The translations under genes were made by a program, and so were the position numbers. 46,474 nt of DNA from the NCBI RefSeq assembly GCF_003665155.1, contig NZ_RCFQ01000024.1, positions 1 to 46,474 on the forward strand, written 5' to 3'. Below the pieces are notes generated by a model. It worked only from the letters and a program-made list of their open reading frames with translations, was not told the origin of the DNA and did no database searches. Shown here one piece after another: positions 18,088 to 26,653 of the stretch. The DNA is from Mariprofundus sp. EBB-1. Lineage in GTDB: Bacteria; Pseudomonadota; Zetaproteobacteria; Mariprofundales; Mariprofundaceae. Numbering within the stretch: position 1 is the stretch's first letter; each line of letters starts with the position of its first letter.

Positions 18088-19329
18088 ATGACTAGCAGTA
18101 CAGCTGAAATATCTTTTTATAGTAGTATGAATGGGGGTCGCATCGCTCTGATGCGTTTTTACGCCTATATTGGCTTGGCGCTCGGCATAGCAGGACTGGC
18201 TATGTATGGGCAGAGTGGTTACAACGAAGACGCATTCCTTTATCAGATTCTCAGTATGCAGGGGTTAATCTGGGGCGGAACAGGCGCGCTGTTAGGCAGT
18301 GGTGTGGCGATGATTGTATCAGCCATGAAACCGGCCATGTTACAGGGTAAAGTTGCAGGTAATACTGTGCCATGGTTTGATGGCATGTTATTGATGGTTA
18401 CATTGGCTGTGATCGCAGCTCAATTTGAACCAGCACGTGAATTTATTACCTATGAAGATCAGTCCAATCTGTTGGCACCAAGCATTGTAATGACGATGAA
18501 CATGCTGTTGGTCTTTTCTGCGGTGACCTATATTGCATATCTGTTTGCTCCTGCTGAATTTATAGGCCGTTTGGCAACGGGAACCGCCTATTTGGGTATT
18601 TTCGCTGCCGGTACTGCTCTGCTGTTACGTTGGCATGAGTCCTATCTGTTTGATATGGAAATTGGGCATGCTCCGGTTTCTAATCTGTACGAAGTGTTTA
18701 TTTTCATGTTTATTATCACCGCTGCTGTCTATCTCTCGTTTGAACGCCGTTATAATGCTCGGGCAATGGGTGCGTTTGTGATGTCGATAGTTGCTGCGGG
18801 TGTGTTCTTTGGTATCTGGCTGGATTCTGTAGGTCAGGGGCTGATTAAACCATTGGTGCCGGCTCTGCAGTCATACTGGATGAAAATTCATGTGCCTATG
18901 AACTTTGTTGGTTATGGTTCGTTCGCTGTAGCCTGTGGTGCAGGCATGGCTTATCTGGTGCGTTACAGGCTGGAAGCCAAAGGTGGTACTGCTAAAGTGT
19001 TGGCCGTCTTCCCGAGTCTGGAGCAGCTGGATCAACTGGCATATAAAGCTGTAGCGGTAGGTTTTCCGGCCTTTACGCTGGCAACTATACTTGGCGCTGC
19101 TTGGGCTGCTGAAGCATGGGGTGGTTACTGGTCCTGGGATCCTAAAGAGACATGGGCTTTGATAGTCTGGTTGGTTTACGGTGCATATCTGCATGCGCGT
19201 GTATCACATGGTTGGCATGGTAAGGCGCTGGCCTGGTGGGCAGTAGCCGGCTTCCTGGTAACAGTATTCTGTTTCCTGGGTGTAAATATGTATCTTTCAG
19301 GTCTTCATTCATACGGTCGTCTCACTTGA
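18088..19329 (+). CDS. ccsA: System II cytochrome c biogenesis protein CcsA/ResC
   Basis: A 413-residue multi-helix membrane protein of the CcsA/ResC family, the haem-handling partner of ResB. The tryptophan-rich WWD domain that binds haem is clear near the C-terminus (EAWGGYWSWDPKETWAL). Conserved His residues flank it (KIHVPMNFVGYGSF upstream, GLHSYG at the end). An AAGGAG precedes the ATG. Two cytochrome c pathway genes together imply that the cell relies on c-type cytochromes matured by system II. Confidence 0.94.
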   Translation: MTSSTAEISFYSSMNGGRIALMRFYAYIGLALGIAGLAMYGQSGYNEDAFLYQILSMQGLIWGGTGALLGSGVAMIVSAMKPAMLQGKVAGNTVPWFDGMLLMVTLAVIAAQFEPAREFITYEDQSNLLAPSIVMTMNMLLVFSAVTYIAYLFAPAEFIGRLATGTAYLGIFAAGTALLLRWHESYLFDMEIGHAPVSNLYEVFIFMFIITAAVYLSFERRYNARAMGAFVMSIVAAGVFFGIWLDSVGQGLIKPLVPALQSYWMKIHVPMNFVGYGSFAVACGAGMAYLVRYRLEAKGGTAKVLAVFPSLEQLDQLAYKAVAVGFPAFTLATILGAAWAAEAWGGYWSWDPKETWALIVWLVYGAYLHARVSHGWHGKALAWWAVAGFLVTVFCFLGVNMYLSGLHSYGRLT

Positions 19330-19426
19330 TTTAAAACCATGCTATACTGTCGGCGGCGTTAAGTTATAATCCGCTTTGATTGGAGAGAGAGGCTGAGCAT
19401 TTTTTGCTTCTTAGGGGCTATCTATC

Positions 19427-20296
19427 ATGAGACCATTACGTAAAATTATTTTTCCAGCCGCAGGCATGGGCACGCGTTTTTTGCCCGCGACAAAAGCTAG
19501 CCCTAAGGAAATGTTGACCATCGTTGATAAGCCATTGATTCAATACGGCGTTGAAGAAGCGCTGGCTGCAGGCATGGATAATATTATCATGGTTACCGGT
19601 CGTGGTAAGCGAGCGATTGAAGATCATTTTGATATTTCTGCTGAGCTTGAAGCGAACCTTAAAAGAGCAGGAAAAAGTAAATTATACAAAGAAGTGTCGC
19701 GTATTGCGCGTATGGCCGAAGTGGTTTATGTGCGCCAAAAACAAGCCAAAGGCTTGGGTCATGCGGTGCTGTGTGCGGAGCACTGGATTGCTGATGAAGC
19801 CTTTGGTGTACATCTTGCGGATGAATTGATCGTGCATGAAAAGCCTGCCATGCAGCAATTGGCTGAGGTGTATCATAAAACCGGACATTCGGTGGTCGGT
19901 TTGATTCAGGTGCCGGCTGATCAGGTTTACAAGTATGGTATTGTTGCTTATGAGGCGGAAGGTCACGGTTTACTGCGCTTGACTGACATGGTGGAAAAAC
20001 CATCTATTGAAGATGCACCATCACATATGGCTATCGTGGGGCGTTATATTTTTACGCCGCGTTTGATGGAGATATTAAAGGATGTTCAACCGGGCTCAGG
20101 TGGTGAAATTCAGCTGACAGATGCTATGGCAATACTTGCAAAGGAAGAGCCAGTGCATGGTGTTGTGCTTGAGGGTCAGCGGTTTGATGCAGGCCATCCT
20201 GAAGGTTTTTTGGTGGCGAATGCACTCCTTGGTTTGCAGCATGAAGCATATGGGCCGGCGCTGCGCGAGGCATTAAAAACCTATCTGTGTGAGTGA
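19427..20296 (+). CDS. galU: UTP-glucose-1-phosphate uridylyltransferase
   Basis: A 289-residue nucleotidyltransferase that makes UDP-glucose for envelope sugars. The N-terminal signature FPAAGMGTRFLPATKASPKE is complete, and the downstream VEKP and GGEIQLTDA motifs are present. Length fits bacterial GalU. It precedes tsaB, whose GTG or ATG start overlaps or directly follows the stop, so the two are probably co-transcribed. A TATAAT at 19365-19370 lies upstream but without a recognisable -35 box. Confidence 0.95.
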   Translation: MRPLRKIIFPAAGMGTRFLPATKASPKEMLTIVDKPLIQYGVEEALAAGMDNIIMVTGRGKRAIEDHFDISAELEANLKRAGKSKLYKEVSRIARMAEVVYVRQKQAKGLGHAVLCAEHWIADEAFGVHLADELIVHEKPAMQQLAEVYHKTGHSVVGLIQVPADQVYKYGIVAYEAEGHGLLRLTDMVEKPSIEDAPSHMAIVGRYIFTPRLMEILKDVQPGSGGEIQLTDAMAILAKEEPVHGVVLEGQRFDAGHPEGFLVANALLGLQHEAYGPALREALKTYLCE

Positions 20297-20300
20297 TGGA

Positions 20301-20951
20301 ATGAATATTCTCTCCCTTGATACTGCGTGTGGAGATATATCTGCTGCTGTTATTAAAGACGGGCGTGTATATGTGTCGGAACCTGCAGAAAACACCAGCG
20401 GAAAAACGCGTTCAACCACTATTGTGCCTGTGCTTGAACAGTTGCTCAAAAAAGCAGGGCTGGAGTGGCATCAGTTGCATGCGCTGGCACTGGGGGCTGG
20501 CCCCGGCTCATTCACGGGCTTGCGTATTGCTGCAGCAACGCTGGCTGGAATCAATAGCGGTCTAAAATTACCGATTTATCATCTCTCTTCGTTGGCGATT
20601 ACAGCCCGTCAGGCAGATGTGGATGGGCCTGTTTGGGTGCTTGAAGATGCCCGTGCAGGTGAAGCCTTTACCGGCTGTTATCAGCGTCAGCAGCAGCTCC
20701 ATGCTGATAGCTGTATGACATGGGCTGATGTTGAAACACTGCCGCCAGCTCATTTCTGTTGTCATGGCGAACCTCCAGTCGCATTAGAGCACTGGACACG
20801 TCTGCCATTCTCGCTGGATCGAAGTGCGGCCCTAGCGATGGAGACAGAGCTGGTTTCTGCAGGTTTGAATGCAGATGAGGTGGATCTGCCGATTTACCCA
20901 ACGCCGGTCTATTTACAATTGTCACAAGCGGAGAGAAACGCACATGCATGA
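20301..20951 (+). CDS. tsaB: t6A biosynthesis protein TsaB
   Basis: A 216-residue member of the TsaB/YeaZ family, the scaffold that works with TsaD and TsaE to transfer threonylcarbamoyl to A37 of tRNAs. It begins MNILSLDTACG, the usual degenerate ASKHA start. The conserved segment LALGAGPGSFTGLRIAAATL is intact. A GTG at 20289 overlapping the galU stop is an alternative start; the ATG fits the family better. The 3' end overlaps the phosphatase gene by eight bases. Confidence 0.92.
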   Translation: MNILSLDTACGDISAAVIKDGRVYVSEPAENTSGKTRSTTIVPVLEQLLKKAGLEWHQLHALALGAGPGSFTGLRIAAATLAGINSGLKLPIYHLSSLAITARQADVDGPVWVLEDARAGEAFTGCYQRQQQLHADSCMTWADVETLPPAHFCCHGEPPVALEHWTRLPFSLDRSAALAMETELVSAGLNADEVDLPIYPTPVYLQLSQAERNAHA

Positions 20952-21420
20952 GTCAAATAAAACCCGCGTACTGTTTGTATGTCTGGGTAATATTTGTCGC
21001 TCCCCATTGGCTGAAGTGGTGGTGAAATCCGTAGCAGAACAGCGATCAATAGATCAATATCACTTTGAATCTGCCGGTACGGGTGACTGGCATATTGGAA
21101 AGCCTGCTGATCCACGTTCTGCCGCCAAGGCACAAGAGAAGGGGTTGGATTTAAGTCGGCATAGCGCTCAACAAATCACCTCCCGTAACTGTAATAGCTG
21201 GGACTGGCTGATTGCCATGGATGCTGATAATCGCAGTAACCTGCTGCGCATGGGTGTGCCGGAATCACGTATTTTGATGATGCGCCAGTTCGAAAATAAG
21301 GACGACATCGCTGATGTACCCGACCCGTATTACGGTGGTGCTCATGGTTTTGAAGATGCCTACCAGATGCTTGTCGCCAACGCCGAAGCCCTTCTTGATC
21401 ACCTGGAGCAACAATACTAA
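20944..21420 (+). CDS. Low-molecular-weight protein-tyrosine phosphatase
   Basis: A 158-residue LMW-PTP. The P-loop C-x5-R-S is present at the N-terminus (FVCLGNICRSPLAE; C13 and R19) and the general-acid Asp lies in DPYYGG. The start at 20944 puts the P-loop at the usual position; GGAG at about 20930 can serve as its ribosome-binding site. Longer upstream frames overlap tsaB heavily and are unlikely. Members act on phosphotyrosine proteins, often linked to polysaccharide export, but the substrate cannot be read from the sequence. Confidence 0.93.
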   Translation: MHESNKTRVLFVCLGNICRSPLAEVVVKSVAEQRSIDQYHFESAGTGDWHIGKPADPRSAAKAQEKGLDLSRHSAQQITSRNCNSWDWLIAMDADNRSNLLRMGVPESRILMMRQFENKDDIADVPDPYYGGAHGFEDAYQMLVANAEALLDHLEQQY

Positions 21421-21531
21421 GCACTCTGATCTCAAGCGGGGCTGCTTAAAATGTGCAGTCCCATAGTCCCATATAAAACCCTTCTCTGCTGGTCAGGTTA
21501 AGCGGAACATTAGGGGCTTGAGGAGTATCCA

Positions 21532-22074
21532 ATGAAATATATTTCCATACTCAGGGGAATCAATGTAAGTGGCCAGAAGAAGGTCTTGATGGCTGATCTG
21601 AAAAAACTGTATCACTCTCTGGGTTTTGAAGATGTCACTACGTATATTCAAAGTGGTAATGTTATTTTTCAATCATCAGGGATAGATAAGAATGATATAA
21701 AAGATACTATCGAACAGGCAATCACAGCTAAATATGGTTTTCATGTGCCTGTTATTATTCGGACCGAACAAGAGCTAATAGAAGTCTTTGATAATTGCCC
21801 CTATGAGGAGGCAAAAATTGAAACTAACGGTACGAAAATATTCGTCACCTTCTTGCAGTCAGAGCCTTCAAGAGAGAATCAGGAAACATTACAACAGTAT
21901 GTAAAGGCACCGGAAAAGCTGACGATTCACGGAAGTGAAGTATATCTTTATTGCCCGAACGGTTATGGGAAAAGCAAGTTGTCGAATACATTTCTGGAAA
22001 ACAAACTTGCTGTTTCGGCAACAACCAGAAATTGGAAAAGTATCATCAAACTATGCGAGTTATCAGGTCGGTGA
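21532..22074 (+). CDS. DUF1697 family protein
   Basis: A 180-residue protein beginning MKYISILRGINVSGQKKVLM, the signature of DUF1697, with LGFEDVTTYIQSGNVIFQS and a C-terminal TTRNWKSIIKL. The biochemical function of the family is not known. A clear ribosome-binding site (GAGGAG) precedes the ATG. It appears to be a single-gene unit; a 260-base gene-free stretch follows before a terminator. Confidence 0.88.
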   Translation: MKYISILRGINVSGQKKVLMADLKKLYHSLGFEDVTTYIQSGNVIFQSSGIDKNDIKDTIEQAITAKYGFHVPVIIRTEQELIEVFDNCPYEEAKIETNGTKIFVTFLQSEPSRENQETLQQYVKAPEKLTIHGSEVYLYCPNGYGKSKLSNTFLENKLAVSATTRNWKSIIKLCELSGR

Positions 22075-22342
22075 AGCCGGGTCGAGTGTAAATATGGCAT
22101 CTGAAATCGGTGTGGCAAGAATGCCCAGTCAGAAACCTTTCCATACAAAAAAACTTGACGCTCACTCCGCTGGCATAAATGATTCGCACATGAATTTCGT
22201 ACAGACATCGCTGCGCATGAGCGTTCGTTTAAACTGTGCTACCGTTGCTATGCGACGTGCGCACGGTCTACCAGTCTGTGCTATAAAGAAAACGAACCGG
22301 GTTACGAATAACAACTAACCAGTTCTGATACGGGTTTCTTAA
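22075..22342. other. Gene-free stretch after the DUF1697 gene
   Basis: No credible ORF, RNA gene or repeat was recognised here. Apparent frames are short and lack ribosome-binding sites. It ends at the strong terminator at 22341-22374. Confidence 0.4.
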
Positions 22343-22374
22343 GGGTCACAGACAATGTCTGTGACCCTTTTTTT
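22341..22374 (+). terminator. Strong rho-independent terminator
   Basis: AAGGGTCACAGAC pairs perfectly with GTCTGTGACCCTT around the loop AAT, followed by a run of T. It separates the DUF1697 unit from the argD-type gene. Confidence 0.93.
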
Positions 22375-22414
22375 ATGCCCTGAATTCAAGATTACAAATG
22401 CAATGGAGATCATC

Positions 22415-23623
22415 ATGAACAATTATATCAATCCCTACCCTTCAGTCATGGTCGTAGCCAAACGTCCGGATATCACCTTTGTAAAAGGTAAAGGCTCATG
22501 GCTTTGGGACAGCAGAGACAAGACCTACCTTGATTTCGTCCAGGGCTGGGCGGTGAACTGCCTTGGCCACTCACCTGACATGCTGGTTGAAACCATCACC
22601 AGACAGGCCGGCAAGTTAATCCATGCCGGCCCCGGTTTCTTCAATGCACCGATGGTGCAGTTATCCGATGCATTGACGGCACACAGCTGTTTCGATCAGA
22701 TCTTCTTCACCAACAGTGGTGCGGAAGCCAATGAAGGTGCCATTAAACTTGCCCGCAAGTGGGGCTCTATACACAAACAGGGCGCATTTGAGATTATTAG
22801 CCTGGAAAATGGTTTCCACGGCAGGACACTGGCCACGATGTCTGCATCCGGTAAAGCGGAGTGGGAAAACCTTTACGGCCCCAAACCCTCCGGCTTTATT
22901 AAAGTGCCGCGGAATGACATTGATGCCATCAAAAGTACCATCAATAAGAACACTGCTGCCATAATGCTGGAGCTGGTTCAGGGCGAATCCGGCGTACATC
23001 CGGCTTCGCTCGCCTATTTGCAGGCTTTAAGAAAACTGGCTGATGAACACAAGCTGCTGTTAATCTTTGATGAGGTGCAAACCGGCATGGGGCGGACAGG
23101 AACACTGTTTGCCTATGAGCAGAGCGGTGTAGAGCCGGATATCATGACACTGGGCAAAGGCCTGGGCGGTGGTATGCCGCTGGGAGCTATGGCGATTAAA
23201 AAGGAGATCGCCTGTTTCGAGCCGGGCGATCAGGGCGGCACATTCAACGGCAACCCGCTGGTGACAGCGGTTGGACAAACGGTATTGAATGCTATCCTCG
23301 CCCCCGGTTTTCTTGAGCATGTCAGCACAATGGGAGCACTATTGAGCGATGGCTTATATGAATTATCCGCCAAATATGGCCTGGGTGAAGTCAGAGGGTC
23401 GGGGCTTCTGCTTGCCATGGATACCGGAGAGTTTTCGGCAGTCGACGTAGTTAAACAGATGTTTGAGACGGGTGCTCTGATTAATGCACCCAGAGCACAT
23501 ACCCTGAGATTCATGCCTGCCCTGAATGTTCAGAAGCAAGACGTTGAGCAACTGTTACAGATGCTGGAGCAGGTTTTGATTGGCATGGTTGATAACCATG
23601 CAGGTAAAGGGGAAAAGGAATGA
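22415..23623 (+). CDS. argD: Acetylornithine aminotransferase-family enzyme
   Basis: A 402-residue class III PLP aminotransferase. LDFVQGWAVNCLGHSP, FTNSGAEANEGAIKLARKWG, LLIFDEVQTGMGRTG and the PLP-lysine region TLGKGLGGGMPLGAMA are all intact. The best match is acetylornithine transaminase, which works in arginine synthesis, though related omega-aminotransferases share these motifs. The ATG at 22415 follows GGAG; the frame upstream of it runs through the terminator and is not coding. Its end overlaps the transglutaminase-like gene as ATGA, an uncommon partner for argD. Confidence 0.85.
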   Translation: MNNYINPYPSVMVVAKRPDITFVKGKGSWLWDSRDKTYLDFVQGWAVNCLGHSPDMLVETITRQAGKLIHAGPGFFNAPMVQLSDALTAHSCFDQIFFTNSGAEANEGAIKLARKWGSIHKQGAFEIISLENGFHGRTLATMSASGKAEWENLYGPKPSGFIKVPRNDIDAIKSTINKNTAAIMLELVQGESGVHPASLAYLQALRKLADEHKLLLIFDEVQTGMGRTGTLFAYEQSGVEPDIMTLGKGLGGGMPLGAMAIKKEIACFEPGDQGGTFNGNPLVTAVGQTVLNAILAPGFLEHVSTMGALLSDGLYELSAKYGLGEVRGSGLLLAMDTGEFSAVDVVKQMFETGALINAPRAHTLRFMPALNVQKQDVEQLLQMLEQVLIGMVDNHAGKGEKE

Positions 23624-24192
23624 GTAGTTATCTTGAATCGAGTCGCTTTATTGACTGGCAGCAGTCTGAAGTTTTGGACAAGGCAAAAGAACTCGCTAAG
23701 AACAGGGAGGGGGTTGAAGAGATAGCCAAAGCCTGCTTTGAATTTGTCCGGGATGAGATCAAGCACAGCCGGGATTATGAAATGAACCCGGTCACCTGCG
23801 TTGCATCGGATGTATTGCAACACGGCACCGGTTACTGCTATGCCAAAAGCCACCTGCTGGCCGCCCTGCTCAGGGCCAATGGTATTCCGGCAGGGTTATG
23901 CTATCAGCGGCTGACCATTGATAACGACGAACCACCGTTCTGCCTGCATGGCCTGAATGCGGTCTGGCTGGAAGGTCACGGCTGGTTCCGTATCGATGCG
24001 CGGGGCAATAAGGCGGGTGTGGATGCTCAGTTCGGTCCGCCAGTCGAACAGCTCGCTTTTCCGATCATCAGCGAAGGCGAAGCCGACCTGCCCACTATTT
24101 ACGCCGAACCATTGCCAGAAGTGGTCAAAGTGCTGATAAGCAGCAGGACATTTCAGGATGTGGCGGATAACCTGCCGGATATCGAACTGTAG
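23620..24192 (+). CDS. Transglutaminase-like cysteine protease-fold protein
   Basis: A 190-residue transglutaminase-like protein. The catalytic triad is visible: C73 in GTGYCYAKSHLLAALLRANG, H110 in CLHGLNAVWLEG and D126 in FRIDARGN. No signal peptide is seen, so it should be cytosolic. Proteins of this size commonly act as amidases or peptidases rather than cross-linkers, but the substrate is unknown. The start overlaps the argD-type stop by four bases, which suggests the two work on related metabolites or are simply coupled. Confidence 0.85.
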   Translation: MSSYLESSRFIDWQQSEVLDKAKELAKNREGVEEIAKACFEFVRDEIKHSRDYEMNPVTCVASDVLQHGTGYCYAKSHLLAALLRANGIPAGLCYQRLTIDNDEPPFCLHGLNAVWLEGHGWFRIDARGNKAGVDAQFGPPVEQLAFPIISEGEADLPTIYAEPLPEVVKVLISSRTFQDVADNLPDIEL

Positions 24193-24255
24193 GACGAAGC
24201 AGTATGAACGTTTAAAGTTCCTGCTTGGCTGACCCATGAGACAAGGAGCCGACAT

Positions 24256-24867
24256 ATGAGCGACACGATAGATGGCCCTGATGGGCAAGCACGGTGTAGC
24301 TGGTGCGCCGCTGTACCGGAGTTTCTTACCTATCACGATAGCGAATGGGGCTTTCCGGTTGATAATGATCAGCGTCTGTTCGAGAAGATCTGCCTGGAGA
24401 GTTTTCAGTCGGGTCTGAGCTGGCGCACCATACTCGCCAAACGCGAGAACTTTCGTGCCGCCTTCCACCATTTTGATTTCAACAAGGTCGCCTGTTTCAA
24501 CGAGCACGATGTCGAACGTCTGCTACAAGATGCAGGCATTGTCCGCCATCGTGGCAAGATCGAAGCGACCATTAATAATGCCCAATGCGTGCAGGAACTT
24601 ATCAAGCAGGAAGGCTCGCTGGCCGCCTTCGTTTGGTCTTATGAGCCCGAGCCCAAACAGCTTGCAGAGCCGCAAACCGCATCCACCTCAGCAGCATCGA
24701 TTGCCCTTTCCAAAGAGCTGAAAAAACGCGGCTGGAAATTCGTCGGCCCGACCACCATCTATGCCTTCATGCAGGCGATGGGTATGATCAATGACCATGT
24801 GGGAGGCTGCGTAATCAGAATCCAAGTCGAAAATGCCCGTCAGAGTTTCACACGACCACGGAAATGA
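24256..24867 (+). CDS. tag: DNA-3-methyladenine glycosylase I
   Basis: A 203-residue Tag-family base-excision enzyme that removes 3-methyladenine from alkylated DNA. Zinc-snap ligands are present: Cys in RCSWCAA, His in YHDSEWGFPV, and His and Cys in NDHVGGC. The glycosylase core has FEKICLESFQSGLSWRTIL and GWKFVGPTTIYAFMQAMGM. An AAGGAG precedes the ATG. Just past its stop the cassette region begins on the opposite strand, so tag is the last recognisable core gene before the accessory island. Confidence 0.95.
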   Translation: MSDTIDGPDGQARCSWCAAVPEFLTYHDSEWGFPVDNDQRLFEKICLESFQSGLSWRTILAKRENFRAAFHHFDFNKVACFNEHDVERLLQDAGIVRHRGKIEATINNAQCVQELIKQEGSLAAFVWSYEPEPKQLAEPQTASTSAASIALSKELKKRGWKFVGPTTIYAFMQAMGMINDHVGGCVIRIQVENARQSFTRPRK

Positions 24868-24907
24868 CCGAGTTTAAGTGGAGTGGTTTCCTCAGCGGTT
24901 TCTAATT

Positions 24908-24971
24908 ATTTAACGACCTGCACGAAGGGAGTGGGACGAAGAAGAAGCCCCTCTCGATGCTTTTGTTATTT
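24908..24971 (-). repeat. attC-like recombination site 2 (integron cassette end)
   Basis: Read on the minus strand, the site starts with TAAC (which contains the TAA stop of the HEPN-like gene) and ends with GTTAAAT, a perfect GTTRRRY core. The arm GCATCGAGAGGG near the start matches the complement of the end, GCACGAAGGG, with two extra bases on one side. Unpaired extra bases of this kind are the hallmark of folded attC sites. Length is 64 bases, within the known range. Confidence 0.75.
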
Positions 24972-25697
24972 TGGGTATTCGTTGTGCCATCTTGGGCTAG
25001 GTTCCACAGCCTTAATAAAATAATCAATAATATCCTTTGCTTGAACAAATGGAGATCCCACTTTAAATAACTCATGCCACAATGTAGGGATTTCTGGGCC
25101 TGATGATCGGCGGTCTTCCTTTTTCATATGAATAATTCTATCACGTACTTTTTTAAGCTTTTGGTAGCCTTGCCAGCTTTGGTTTCCTTTCGGAGATTTA
25201 AGTTCCAAAATTTCGGGTAGTATAGACGTTAACTTTTCATCTAAAGAAAGCCATCTTTCAATTTGAGTTTTATTCATAGTTTCCAATATGATTTCACTCT
25301 TTCGATGGCTGTGATATTCATAGTCGTCGGGGATGATCTCGTTTGCGAATGCTTCCAGAGCAGTAAACGCCATAACAACTGATTCCATTACTCTTTCAAT
25401 ATAATCAAATGCATCTGAATGAGATTCAAAACTGACCTCAGATCTTAATGAGCTATCTATTTTGGCATCTTTTCTTAACTCTTTCGCCTTTGCCCAAGAT
25501 CGTTTAGAAATATTAAGACATAGTGCTGTTGCGTTAGGAAGGGCAATAGTTAAATGCTTTTTCTTTTTTATTGGAACTACTGATACGAAAGTAATCTGAG
25601 TCCCTTTAGGGATAGTCTTTCCTGTCCATGGATTTCTACAATCCTCTCCTACATGAATAATATTGTGCATGCGCCAATCATTTTCAGACTCTTTCAT
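24966..25697 (-). CDS. HEPN-like cassette protein
   Basis: A 243-residue soluble protein that I do not recognise as a named family. The central helical part contains VVMAFTALEAFANEIIP and later KLKKVRDRIIHMKKED. The latter gives R185-x4-H190, the Rx4-6H motif of HEPN RNases, and the ALEAFAN helix fits HEPN-like proteins of this type. GGAG precedes the ATG. The stop codon lies within an attC-like site and another such site ends 24 bases upstream of the start, so the gene is a complete integron-type cassette of about 813 bases. HEPN proteins often act in defence or as toxins; that role here is inferred. Confidence 0.75.
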   Translation of the reverse strand: MKESENDWRMHNIIHVGEDCRNPWTGKTIPKGTQITFVSVVPIKKKKHLTIALPNATALCLNISKRSWAKAKELRKDAKIDSSLRSEVSFESHSDAFDYIERVMESVVMAFTALEAFANEIIPDDYEYHSHRKSEIILETMNKTQIERWLSLDEKLTSILPEILELKSPKGNQSWQGYQKLKKVRDRIIHMKKEDRRSSGPEIPTLWHELFKVGSPFVQAKDIIDYFIKAVEPSPRWHNEYPK

Positions 25698-25720
25698 TTA
25701 CTCTCCGAGCTTTCATAGCG

Positions 25721-25779
25721 ACATAACGCCAAGCCAAGTGGCGCGCGTCAGCGCGTCTTTTCTTGCGCGCCTTGTTACG
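25721..25779 (-). repeat. attC-like recombination site 1 (integron cassette end)
   Basis: On the minus strand it runs from TCGTAAC, overlapping the TAA stop of the deoxyribosyltransferase-like gene, to GGCGTTATGT. The start TAACAAGGCGCGCAAG has the same spacing between TAACAA and CAAG as the known aadA-cassette attC. The end CTTGGCTTGGCGTTATG is typical of attC right halves. A GC-rich stem (GACGCGC-TGAC-GCGCGCC) lies inside. Length is 59 bases, near the known minimum. Confidence 0.75.
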
Positions 25780-26650
25780 AGTTTTGGTGGTAAATAACTT
25801 TAAGCCGTTTATATAATTCATTACTTAAATTTCTCAATCCCTCTTCATTTGGGTAGTACTTTAATGCTCTATGGTGTCCTAAATCCGAAGGTATATCGTC
25901 AAGCGACTGGGTAATCGGAATAACCGTTTTGCCAAGAGTATGAGCAATGCCTGTCTCATACATTACGTTTGGATTTTTGCCAGTAAAATCTACTACAACA
26001 ACCTTGGAGCAAAAAATCAAATCAAATACATCTTGTATGAAAGTTGAGTTATCCCAAATGTCATCAGCTCTCAGGCACTCAAGACTCATATATTCGGCTA
26101 CTTGAGTTATTGCAGAGTAGGTGCCGTTAAAACCAGTATTAAATGGCATCATTACTGATATAAGTTTTTCATTTGGCTTTTTTGCAGGTACCTGAAATAC
26201 ACTTGGCTTGAATGTGATTACACGCTCTGTCGGGACTTCTTCAAATGAGGTTGAAATAAATTCCCCGTTTACAGGAAGCAGTCTAACAGTTCCGTTGGCT
26301 TGAACTGATATCGTTAGGTCGTTCGTTTTCAGTGATGAACTAATGGCATCTAATGCTTTATCACGATCAACTTTATCATCAAACAGAAAATGGTCAGGAT
26401 GTAATAGATATTCTATGACCTTTATCATTTCGGGTGACGGCATATTATCAGAAGATTGTTTGTTATTTAATTCATCAAGAGCTTCCCTAACCCAAACCCT
26501 TCTTGTTGATCCGTCATGGACATAATCAAGATCTAAATCGACAAAGAACCTGGTCAAGTAAGATGAGCTTCTATAAGGGAAAAACTGAAATGGTGCATCA
26601 CCACAGATCATTTCTGATATTTTTGCTATAGCTGCGGACCCGATCTGCAT
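25775..26650 (-). CDS. AbiJ-N-terminal-like / nucleoside deoxyribosyltransferase-like protein
   Basis: A 291-residue two-domain protein. The N-terminal 90 residues (FFPYRSSSYLTRFFVDLDL, then RRVWVREALDELN) resemble the AbiJ N-terminal domain type 3 found in abortive-infection proteins. The C-terminal part (about 162-291) looks like a nucleoside 2-deoxyribosyltransferase/TIR-like fold, with ISVMMPFN, a VVVVDFTGKNPNVMYETGIA core holding the likely catalytic Glu (about E232), and TQSLDDIPSDLGHHR. Such domains can cleave nucleotides or NAD. The ATG at 26650 is preferred over GTG 26662 because the cassette boundary (GTTAAAT at 26654-26660) lies between them. A phage-defence role is inferred. Confidence 0.75.
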   Translation of the reverse strand: MQIGSAAIAKISEMICGDAPFQFFPYRSSSYLTRFFVDLDLDYVHDGSTRRVWVREALDELNNKQSSDNMPSPEMIKVIEYLLHPDHFLFDDKVDRDKALDAISSSLKTNDLTISVQANGTVRLLPVNGEFISTSFEEVPTERVITFKPSVFQVPAKKPNEKLISVMMPFNTGFNGTYSAITQVAEYMSLECLRADDIWDNSTFIQDVFDLIFCSKVVVVDFTGKNPNVMYETGIAHTLGKTVIPITQSLDDIPSDLGHHRALKYYPNEEGLRNLSNELYKRLKVIYHQNS

Positions 26651-26653
26651 TCT

